From positions 1 to 36,209 of the forward strand of contig JAKLDO010000029.1 in assembly GCA_022703485.1 (NCBI GenBank): a stretch of 36,209 nucleotides of DNA. Direction: 5' to 3'. The DNA is from a bacterium. GTDB lineage: Bacteria > UBP6 > UBA1177. Numbering within the stretch: position 1 is the stretch's first letter; every line of letters begins with the position of its first letter. The notes below the pieces were generated by a model that saw only the letters and a program-made list of their open reading frames with translations, searched no databases and was not told the DNA's origin. A program made the position numbers and the translations under genes. This document shows, piece by piece, positions 23,780 to 32,000 of the stretch.

Positions 23780-25003
23780 ATGGGTTGCTGCTGTAAGAAA
23801 AAATGTTATTCAAGCGCTGAACTTATGCACATGGAGCATACTTACGGTGCTCATAACTATCATCCGCTTGAAGTTGTCATTTCAAAAGCTGAAGGCGTCT
23901 GGGTATGGGACCCGGAAGGGAAGAAATACCTTGACTGTCTCAGTGCCTATAGCGCCGTAAATCAGGGACACAGACATCCTAAGATAATAAAGGCGCTTAA
24001 GGATCAGGCTGATGTCCTTACACTCACAAGCAGAGCTTTCTTCAACGACAAATGGCCTGTTTTTGCAAAGAAACTTGCTGAATACACAGGAAAAGACATG
24101 GTCCTTCCGATGAATACAGGTGCAGAAGCTGTTGAGACAGCTTTAAAAATGACACGCCGCTGGGGATATGAAAAGAAAGGCATACCGGCTGATAAGGCTG
24201 AAATAATCGTGATGAAAGAGAACTTCCATGGCCGTACCACCACTATCGTATCCTTCTCCACTGATCCTGACGCAAGAATAAATTACGGTCCTTTTACTCC
24301 CGGCTTTAAAGTTGTTGAATATAATGATCTTAAAGCAGTTGAAGCGGCTATTACTCCCAACACGGCAGGAATACTTTTAGAGCCCATTCAGGGTGAAGCA
24401 GGCGTTTTCGTTCCTTTTGACGGATATCTCAAAGGGATCAGAGAAATCTGCGACAAGCACAATGTCCTTTTTGTCTGCGATGAAGTTCAGACAGGTTTCT
24501 GCAGGACCGGAAAGAAATTCGCGTTCATGCATGAAGGCATCGTTCCCGATGTGATAATAATGGGTAAAGCTCTCGGCGGCGGTGTAATGCCTGTTTCCGC
24601 AGTTGCAGCGAATAAAGACATCATGGGTGTTTTCACTCCCGGCACACACGGTTCGACTTTCGGCGGCAATCCTCTTGCATGTGCTGTTGCAACTGCCGCT
24701 CTTGATGTGCTCACAGAAGAGAAACTTGACGAAAAGGCCGAAGAGCTCGGAAAATACTTCAGGGAAAGGCTTGTAAAAATGAAAAGCCCGAAAGTAGACA
24801 TCGTTAGAGGTAAAGGTCTCCTTAATGCCGTCGTTCTTAAAAAAGAGGCCGGAAAGGCAAGGATCTACACCACTGCACTTAAGGAAAAGGGTGTGCTTGC
24901 AAAAGAGACCCATGAATGGATCATAAGGTTTGCGCCTCCGTTGACAGTTACAAAAGAAGAGCTTGACTGGGCGCTTGATATCATTGCGGAAGTCCTTAAA
25001 TAA
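23780..25003 (+). CDS. rocD: Ornithine aminotransferase
   Basis: This PLP enzyme moves the delta-amino group of ornithine to 2-oxoglutarate, giving glutamate semialdehyde, and so links arginine and proline metabolism. The 407 residues follow the OAT pattern closely: YGAHNYHPLEVVI, SAYSAVNQGHRHPKI, LTLTSRAFFND, VLPMNTGAEAVETALK, NFHGRTTTIVSFSTDP, EPIQGEAGV, CDEVQTGFCRTGK, the PLP lysine near residue 263 in MGKALGGGVMPVSA, and HGSTFGGNPLA. These favour OAT over acetylornithine or GABA aminotransferases. An odd feature is the N-terminus MGCCCKKKCYSS, with four cysteines in nine residues before the family's usual start. A strong GGAGGAG precedes the ATG, so this start is well supported. Confidence 0.92.
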   Translation: MGCCCKKKCYSSAELMHMEHTYGAHNYHPLEVVISKAEGVWVWDPEGKKYLDCLSAYSAVNQGHRHPKIIKALKDQADVLTLTSRAFFNDKWPVFAKKLAEYTGKDMVLPMNTGAEAVETALKMTRRWGYEKKGIPADKAEIIVMKENFHGRTTTIVSFSTDPDARINYGPFTPGFKVVEYNDLKAVEAAITPNTAGILLEPIQGEAGVFVPFDGYLKGIREICDKHNVLFVCDEVQTGFCRTGKKFAFMHEGIVPDVIIMGKALGGGVMPVSAVAANKDIMGVFTPGTHGSTFGGNPLACAVATAALDVLTEEKLDEKAEELGKYFRERLVKMKSPKVDIVRGKGLLNAVVLKKEAGKARIYTTALKEKGVLAKETHEWIIRFAPPLTVTKEELDWALDIIAEVLK

Positions 25004-25006
25004 TTA

Positions 25007-25642
25007 ATGCCTTATTCACGCCCTGCGAAGGGATTCTCCATATCTCTACTTATCTTTCTTATAATTACAGTACTTGCCGTCTATTACTTCATGAAAGATG
25101 AACCGGAGCCGTGGCCTCCCGGAGTGCTTGTCGATTCAGAACCTGTTCAGAACGATCTGTCCTCACATAAAGTATTTGATCTTAAAGGCTATACCATTGT
25201 CGCAAAGTCGAAATTCTCTGCCACTGCAAGAGTTCTTTCGGCAAAAAAATACTTTATGGACGACGGTGCTGATCTCGTGCCGGTCGATCTTGCTCTGGGC
25301 TGGAAGGAGATGAGCGACTCGGGTGTTCTGAATCAGCTTAAGATAAAGCAGTCAAAAAGGTTCTATTTCTGGAAAACTAAAGGCAGCGATTACCCTGTCG
25401 CAAGGGAGAAAATAGAGCACAACAGCGCAAATATGCACATGATACCTTCAACTGAAGAGATCGGGAAAACGCTCAAAGCTGTCAGGAAAGGCGACATCAT
25501 AAGATTTGAAGGTTATCTCGTTGATATTTCAAATAAGGACGGCTTCAGCAGATTCTCCAGCACCTCAAGGACCGACACAGGCCCCGGAGCATGCGAGATC
25601 GTATATCTTGAATCTTTAAGGATAGAGAGAACACCTAAATAA
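25007..25642 (+). CDS. Membrane-anchored conserved protein with HSANMH-type domain
   Basis: These 211 residues have one N-terminal membrane span (about 10-28, SISLLIFLIITVLAVYYFM). An extracytoplasmic domain follows with DLKGYTIVAKSKFSATARVL, PVDLALGWKEMSDSGVLNQL, RFYFWKTKG, HNSANMHMIPSTEEIG, RKGDIIRFEGYLVDI and SSTSRTDTGPGACEIVYLES. I recognise this pattern as a conserved but unnamed domain found in many proteobacteria; no activity is known to me. The conserved H(N)SANMH and SRTDTGxGACE blocks look like a binding or catalytic site, which is inference. The ATG is three bases after the rocD stop, with no clear ribosome site, so translation is probably coupled. Its 3' end overlaps the convergent phosphoesterase gene by eight bases. 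Confidence 0.75.
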   Translation: MPYSRPAKGFSISLLIFLIITVLAVYYFMKDEPEPWPPGVLVDSEPVQNDLSSHKVFDLKGYTIVAKSKFSATARVLSAKKYFMDDGADLVPVDLALGWKEMSDSGVLNQLKIKQSKRFYFWKTKGSDYPVAREKIEHNSANMHMIPSTEEIGKTLKAVRKGDIIRFEGYLVDISNKDGFSRFSSTSRTDTGPGACEIVYLESLRIERTPK

Positions 25643-27947
25643 TAACAGCTGAACAGCCTGATTTCTTAGACTTGGGAACGGTAGCATCGTCATCTGTTGA
25701 ATCTTCGTCGGATACATCATCGATCTCAGGTTCTTCGTCAGACAGGTCTTCATCGGGTTCTGAGATCTCTATTTCATCAGGTTCCTCGACAAACGGTTCT
25801 ACCGTGACTTTTATGTATGAACTGCCGTGAAAACCATCTTTTGTAACATAGGTTATGTAGATCATTTCAAGCTCTTTATAATCATCGAACTTCATTGAGA
25901 TCTCATCACCGTAAGCGACCTCGATCTTGTCGCGTCTCCACACGATCGAAAGATAGTCATCCCCGTTCAGTATCTTTGCAGTGATGGGCTCATTGTCAAA
26001 TATCAATTCATCATACTCCAGCTCAGGCTTGATATCCTCAACAGTCAGCGGTGAAATAGTGACCGTCTCACTGTTTTTCGTGAAAGTCCTTGCAAGGAAC
26101 TCCTCATTCGTACTCCCCGCCGCTATCTTTCCTCTGACAGTCACGATCATTGTTTTGAAATCCTTTGATATTCCGGCTCCGGAAAGATAGAAATCAGAAT
26201 TGTCAACCTTGTATCCTGTACCGGCAGGAAGAATGAACCTGAGCGTCACAGTCTCTTCGGTCGGAAGATAGTTTACAACTTCGGCTGTCACCGTATTCAC
26301 AATGCCGTTCCCGCCGATGAATATCGATTCCTTTTCCTCAGAACTTTCAGTCCATTTATATACAGTCCACAGATTTCCTATCGGTACGGACTGGAAACCT
26401 TTATTACTTTCACTCGTAGGGGTACAGTTGACACCTTTTTCACAGATGTAATTATAATCGACTGCACCTGCCGAATCTATCACTACAGGCCTGAATCCCC
26501 AATAATTAGATCCGCTTGTCGCAGCGGTCGTGGTCATTATGAATTCCATATCATCCTTTGCGAACACTCCGCTTCCCGGGACGAGCTCCTTCCCCTTTGG
26601 AAAGTTATATATCCTGTCAACATGCGTGTGCCCCGAAAAATAAACAGGCGGAGGAGACTGATTGGTCATCTGAGCAGCGATCGTCACTCCCGTATTGAAC
26701 GACTGAGTCTCATTAAAGATCGTATCTGTAAGATCAGAATCATATTCAGGTGTTTCAATGTTCCATTCCTGTGAATCAAGAACGGTCAGGACCGAATCTT
26801 TAGGAAAAAGCTTGTGCTTATGATACTTACCCTCAGCATTCGCACCAAGCGGCAGCATATGACTGAAAAGACCGAATACATCATAATCACGGATCATTGC
26901 ATCTGTCCACAGCAGCGATCCTGTCGTAAGGAATCCTCCCCAGTTGGTGACAGGAACAGCGGCATTGTCCCCTATTCCGATAGCATCGCCTGCGGCTCTG
27001 CGCTGAGGAGTCCCGTCGTATGTGTTCAGCATGAGATACGCTTTATTGTTGAACTTGAAAGCATAGTTCAAAGGACCGATAAACCTTGCCCAGTACTGCA
27101 AACCGTCCCATTCAAGCGGCGTAGTAAGGTTGTTCTGTTCTGTAAATTTTGCATAACCGTCATGATTACCCGGAACTGGAAATACCGGAACTTCAAGGTT
27201 TATAAGCAGAGCAAGAATGTCTTCATACTCTCTCTGATAGTTTATTCCGAAAACTATATCACCAAGAACCGTCACAAAATGAGGATTGCCAGCATTAATA
27301 TGTGATATAGTCGCCTTTATGACACCTTCCTGCCTTGAAAAATCAAGAATGGAATCACTCTTGTATGGATATTCTCCGGAATTATAGTTCAGGTCCCCTG
27401 CGTTTTTAGATTGAAGGTCTTCTATCTGCGGATCTGTCCAGATATAAAATTTTGTGTTCACATCGAATTCAGGGAAAAAAACAGAGTTCCACGCCACGGA
27501 AGTGAACTGCCGTCCCGCTATTTTAACTGTGAGATCATATCTTGCACTCGGAAGAATGACAGGGACCGGACATTTGACCCTGTACATCTTTTCACCGCAT
27601 TTCTCTATTAAAACAGGGACCAGATCGGCAAATTCAGTATGATTTCCGGCTATCTCCCTTGTTATTCTGACATATTCGAAAACTGGAAGATCTTCAGACC
27701 TGATTATGAAAGACATTTCAGGGTCTGCCGCCGTTATAAGTGCCGGAAATCCGAGCGCGGGATAAATAATGTCATTTATTGTCTGATTTATTATTGAAGT
27801 AGTCTGAGTCTGTATCTGATAATCATCAACCGCCATCTTTGTCTGAGGATAGCCGTGAATGGAAAGAAAGGACTCTGAATGAAGAAAGAAAGTGAAAAAA
27901 AGAAAAAGAACAGCTGATATCCTGACTGAAAAAGGAACCTTGTTCAT
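25635..27947 (-). CDS. Secreted calcineurin-like metallophosphoesterase with acidic tail and terminal GCS motif
   Basis: This 770-residue protein has a signal peptide (MNKVPFSVRISAVLFLFFTFFLHSES). A beta-rich N-terminal domain precedes the phosphoesterase core (about 200-500), with metal-site motifs WTDPQIED, LGDIVFG, GNHDGYAK, FSHMLPLG and SGHTHVD. The first motif has Gln where many members have His, as in some CPPED1-like enzymes. A C-terminal beta region follows, then an Asp/Glu tail of about 40 residues. The last 12 residues are KSKKSGCSAVII. The lone Cys recalls the MYXO-CTERM family, but without its membrane helix. Substrate is unknown. Start ATG at 27947 has a weak ribosome site (GGGG); an upstream TTG at 27989 lies between the promoter boxes and is unlikely. 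Confidence 0.85.
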   Translation of the reverse strand: MNKVPFSVRISAVLFLFFTFFLHSESFLSIHGYPQTKMAVDDYQIQTQTTSIINQTINDIIYPALGFPALITAADPEMSFIIRSEDLPVFEYVRITREIAGNHTEFADLVPVLIEKCGEKMYRVKCPVPVILPSARYDLTVKIAGRQFTSVAWNSVFFPEFDVNTKFYIWTDPQIEDLQSKNAGDLNYNSGEYPYKSDSILDFSRQEGVIKATISHINAGNPHFVTVLGDIVFGINYQREYEDILALLINLEVPVFPVPGNHDGYAKFTEQNNLTTPLEWDGLQYWARFIGPLNYAFKFNNKAYLMLNTYDGTPQRRAAGDAIGIGDNAAVPVTNWGGFLTTGSLLWTDAMIRDYDVFGLFSHMLPLGANAEGKYHKHKLFPKDSVLTVLDSQEWNIETPEYDSDLTDTIFNETQSFNTGVTIAAQMTNQSPPPVYFSGHTHVDRIYNFPKGKELVPGSGVFAKDDMEFIMTTTAATSGSNYWGFRPVVIDSAGAVDYNYICEKGVNCTPTSESNKGFQSVPIGNLWTVYKWTESSEEKESIFIGGNGIVNTVTAEVVNYLPTEETVTLRFILPAGTGYKVDNSDFYLSGAGISKDFKTMIVTVRGKIAAGSTNEEFLARTFTKNSETVTISPLTVEDIKPELEYDELIFDNEPITAKILNGDDYLSIVWRRDKIEVAYGDEISMKFDDYKELEMIYITYVTKDGFHGSSYIKVTVEPFVEEPDEIEISEPDEDLSDEEPEIDDVSDEDSTDDDATVPKSKKSGCSAVII

Positions 27948-27979
27948 AAAAAACCCCGCAAGTTGACACACACTGATGA

Positions 27980-28007
27980 ATTTTAACAATAAAAACCGTC
28001 AAGTCAA
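27980..28007 (-). promoter_or_regulatory. Predicted promoter of the metallophosphoesterase gene
   Basis: On the minus strand TTGACT (28002-28007) and TAAAAT (27980-27985) are 16 bases apart in the 87-base gap after the acidic lipoprotein gene. Transcription would start near 27973, leaving a leader of about 26 bases. It implies that the phosphoesterase can be expressed apart from the upstream surface genes. Confidence 0.55.
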
Positions 28008-28034
28008 TCGAAAACTGAACTCGAGTGTCAGATT

Positions 28035-28994
28035 TTAATAAAGGAAAGAGTCATCTCCGTTACTTACAGTGACCATGACTATTGTATCTGTCCTGACCGT
28101 GTCGTCCAGTGAGTCATAGGCTGATTTTAAAGATACAGCATGCTGATCGGAGTATGCTATGACATGAAGCACCTGTTTTTCCCATTTGTCCTCCGGCAGA
28201 ACATTTTTACTGCTTTCAATGATATCGGTGAGTTTAGCAGTAAGAAGATTATGTGCATCGGTAACAGTATACTCGGCATCAAACGGATATTTTACCGCTT
28301 TTGTTACGCTCACGCCGATCTTTAACCCGTCTATGTTTACAAGAAGATCTGTTCTTCCGGTATCAGGATCATACCCGATTTCACTTTCTGTTTTCAGAAG
28401 CCCGGCAAACTCACAGCGGGCAAGCATTTCATATGCGAACACCTTCGAATAAACAGCGTTTCCGGCATTTACATCATCAAGTATCTCCCTTCCGCCTGCT
28501 GTCAGAAATGGATAATCAGTCTCATCGTAAGGATCAGTAAGAAAATCAATGCTGTTCAGAAAAAAGAAGGAACTTTCAGAGACAAGTTCATCATCAAGCA
28601 CTCCGCATTCACCCGATATCGCACCGAAACCGTCAAGAGGAACCTCAATTACATCAGCATCTTCATCGCTTGCGGATGTATCTTCATCCTGAAAAATAGA
28701 AATGTCTTCATCACTTAAAAGGATGTCTTCGTCAAAAAAATCTGCATCTTCTTCAGATTCTGCGATCGCATCCTCATCAACTGACAGTTCATCGGCATCA
28801 GTAACCGCTTCATCAGCTTCATAAACATCATCTTCATCGGCAGAAATATCACCGGCATCTACAGCATCATTTTCAGCCGCATATATTTCATCACCGGCAT
28901 CAGAGTCCTGATCATTTAAGACATTATCTGTTTTATCACCGCTGCATGCGCTGAAAATTAGCACGGTCATGAGAAAAATAGTGATTTTAAGCAT
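28035..28994 (-). CDS. Acidic-spacer lipoprotein with unknown C-terminal domain
   Basis: This 319-residue protein has a lipoprotein signal (MLKITIFLMTVLIFSAC, Cys17). An Asp/Glu-rich spacer of about 120 residues follows (DEDVYEADEAVTDADE and similar). The C-terminal domain (about 140-319) begins GFGAISGECGVLDDEL and continues with DFLTDPYDETDYPFLT, MLARCEFAGLLKTESEIGYD, GRTDLLVNIDG, IGVSVTKAVKYP, VTDAHNLLTAKLTDI, VLHVIAYSDQHA and a final VTVSNGDDSFLY. I cannot name the domain. The acidic-residue, strand, Lys order around residues 205-231 resembles a PD-(D/E)xK nuclease fold in outline only. Start: ATG at 28994 with AGAGG five to six bases upstream, ten bases after the stop of the giant surface gene, so the two form an operon. 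Confidence 0.75.
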   Translation of the reverse strand: MLKITIFLMTVLIFSACSGDKTDNVLNDQDSDAGDEIYAAENDAVDAGDISADEDDVYEADEAVTDADELSVDEDAIAESEEDADFFDEDILLSDEDISIFQDEDTSASDEDADVIEVPLDGFGAISGECGVLDDELVSESSFFFLNSIDFLTDPYDETDYPFLTAGGREILDDVNAGNAVYSKVFAYEMLARCEFAGLLKTESEIGYDPDTGRTDLLVNIDGLKIGVSVTKAVKYPFDAEYTVTDAHNLLTAKLTDIIESSKNVLPEDKWEKQVLHVIAYSDQHAVSLKSAYDSLDDTVRTDTIVMVTVSNGDDSFLY

Positions 28995-29004
28995 TAAATT
29001 CCTC

Positions 29005-32000
29005 TTACTGGCATCTATTCTTAAAACAAGTTCCGCTTGAGCAGTCAGTTCCGGAATAACAGTATTTCCCTGCCGCAGCTTTTGCACATTTAAGTGAAAC
29101 ACAACTTCCCGAACAGCATTGAGAACCTAAGGTGCAGGCCGTGTTGTATGTACGGCACTCACATGTTTTTCTAAAGCCTGAAAGCACACATTCACCGAAA
29201 CAGCAGTTTGTAACTGTTGTGCAGTAATCACCGATAAATCTACAGCACTTTCCAGTGGTTGCATAACATATATCACTTGTACTGCAACAGTCATTTGTTG
29301 TGGAACATGCCACCTGATTGGCTCTGCAGCATTTTCCTCCGGGACAAGTATCAAGTACATTCGCACAATCCCCTACTTCCTCACAAGTACTTTCTCCCGT
29401 GTTCAGAAGATTCACACATGTGTCTGTCGCAGTATTGCACGGATTTCCATCACAGCAGTCGGCTTTTTCATCACATCCGTGATAGTTTTCAGCTATACAG
29501 TTTACACATTCACCGGCATCAGTATCACACACTTCACTGCAGCAGGTATCTCCGTTTATACAGGCTTCATCGTTAAGAGAGCAGAACTGCGGAGAATCAA
29601 ATTCGCAGATATAATAAAGCACAGATGTGTAATAAGGTGTATTCCACTTATGACTGTAATTTGCATAAAAACTTGCATGATTGTAATTAGTCCCTGAATA
29701 TGGACGGGAAGTATACCAGTTGGTGTAGAAATACGAGCTGCCTGCAGAAGTACCGTTCCACCTATTGCTTCCGCTCACCCATCTCCATTCACCATCAACA
29801 TCCCTGTCCGTAAAACCTAAATAATAGCTCGTTCTGCCACTTGCAACAGTTTCCAGAGTTTTCTGTTCATTGTACCCGTCTATTGTAACAAGGTCCGCTC
29901 CTGAATTCAAACATGCAGTTCTTGCGTTATCCCATGTCTTTGTTTCCGTTGATATCATATAGCTGTTCTCTCTGCTGAGTTCGCAGATATAAGGTCTTGC
30001 CGTAGTACATGTGGAATTGTACCATTTTCCGCCGTAAACGCTCTTGTTCATCAAGACACAGTTTGATGTCGAACTTGTTGTCGGAAAACCGGTATACCAG
30101 TTCGTGTAGGCATCGTTCTGGGCTGATCCGGTCGAGGTTCCCTGCCATACATAAGTTCCTGACACACTTCTCCACTCAAGATCATACCAGATATCATGGT
30201 ATCCTATCCAGTAATATGCCGTATTTACATAACCCGGAAGAGATTCCACATAAGACTGTTCCTGAGAAGAATTCAGTATCAGAAGGTCTCCTCCCCTTGA
30301 TATGCAGTCATTCCTTGCATTCTGCCATGTTGCTGATGCTGATGAAATATAATAGCTTGTGTATCTCGGATAAGTGAAGACCGTCCCGTCAAGGTTATAT
30401 CTTACAGTCATTTCGACATCCTGAATCACTGAACGGCTGTCATTCCAGACACCTTCCGCCGGAACAGTGGGACGGAATGCGAGGTTGATCTGATCTCTTG
30501 TCCCGTACCTCATTCCTTCTATCAGTCTTCTATCCTTCACAGAGAAGGAATATTCGACCGTGTTGTTTACATCGTAATCAATGTCACCGAGGGAGATCCA
30601 GGCGCCGCCATAGAAAATATCGTAAGAAATAGAGCTTACGACTGTGTTATTAGAGAACCCCTGCGCTCCTCCTGTGAACCGGACATTTACATCCTCTATT
30701 CTTGCATCTTCAGGAATGTTAGCAGAATCTGTTTTGACGCTGAACATCTGCATAGGTCTTAAATTTTTTCCGACATTATATATAAGCGTCCCTTCTGCAA
30801 GGTTATCCGCTACATCAAGTCCGCCGTGGAAGACCATTCTGCCTGCATCAGCAAAATATGCACTGCTGTGATATTTCCTCAGAGTTTCTCTTGTCGAAGA
30901 GATAAGTTTATAGCTTGTACCGTCATATTTCCATATTACAAAAGTATCGGTCTCAAGATCTCCCCCGAATAAAAGCACGCTTCCTGATTCGCTGTGATAA
31001 GCCATTTCAGGTGACACCATCGAGTTTGCCGGATTTCCGTCACCCTCAGGATCTGTAATGGTCCTTTCGGTCCAGCTCGTACCGTTCCATTCCCATGTAT
31101 CACCGAGGAAACCCCTTCCTCCGTACAGAACGGTCACATTTCTCTTTGCATCGAACACCATGGCGAAATCATTTCTGTCAGGCGGCTGAGTCGAACATGC
31201 AGTACCGCTTCCGCAAACCTTAGTCCATGTATTTGAGGAATAATCGTACTGGTAAGTGCCTTCTGCGAAATAATAACTTCCGCTCCCGTAATATCCGCCT
31301 CCGAAAAGAACAATTTTGTTATTGTATGAATCATAGACCATTCTAGCACCCTCTCTGTTTCCAGGAAGTGCAGATGATCCTCTGAGAGTCCAGTTTGTTC
31401 CGTCATACGAATAAGTCTTTGCATCTTTTGTATATAAAACTGTTCTGTTCACGGAACCTGCAGCAAAAGCCATTGTATGCCCGCTCTGTACAGCAGGAGT
31501 TGTTGCTGTTGTTTTTCTATGCCAGCTGATACCGTCAAATTCCCATGTTACATTTGTGTCTCCGGATCCATCGTTTCCGCCGAACATTACTATTTTCTTA
31601 TCTGAAGAATTGTATGCTGAAGCAGCGGATGAAAGTTTTTCCGGATGACTGTTTCTATCAATGATAACCCATGAATTGTTCACAAACCCGTAAGTATCTG
31701 CAACGATCGTTCTTTCTCCCACACCGCTGATCGATACTCCGCCTGCGACCATCATCATGTTGCGGCCTGCATTGTATACAAGCAGGGGCCCGCTGACACC
31801 TGACGGAAAAGCAGTGCCTGCTGACCACGAACTTCCGTTCCATATCCAAAGATCATCAGAGAAATTAGAAGATCCGTCAACTCCGCCAAGCAGATAAAGT
31901 GATTCCTCGACAGAATTCCATGCAAGTCCGAAATCCTTGACTGCAGGACCGGGAGAATTAAGGTTGATCCATTCCGAACCGTCCCATTCCCACAGATCGG

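Noticed and set aside
24377..24913. 178-codon open frame on the minus strand inside rocD
   Set aside because: It is antisense to highly conserved aminotransferase motifs.
23780..25003. Acetylornithine or GABA aminotransferase
   Set aside because: The YGAHNYHPL, SAYSAVNQGH and LTLTSRAF blocks match ornithine aminotransferases specifically.
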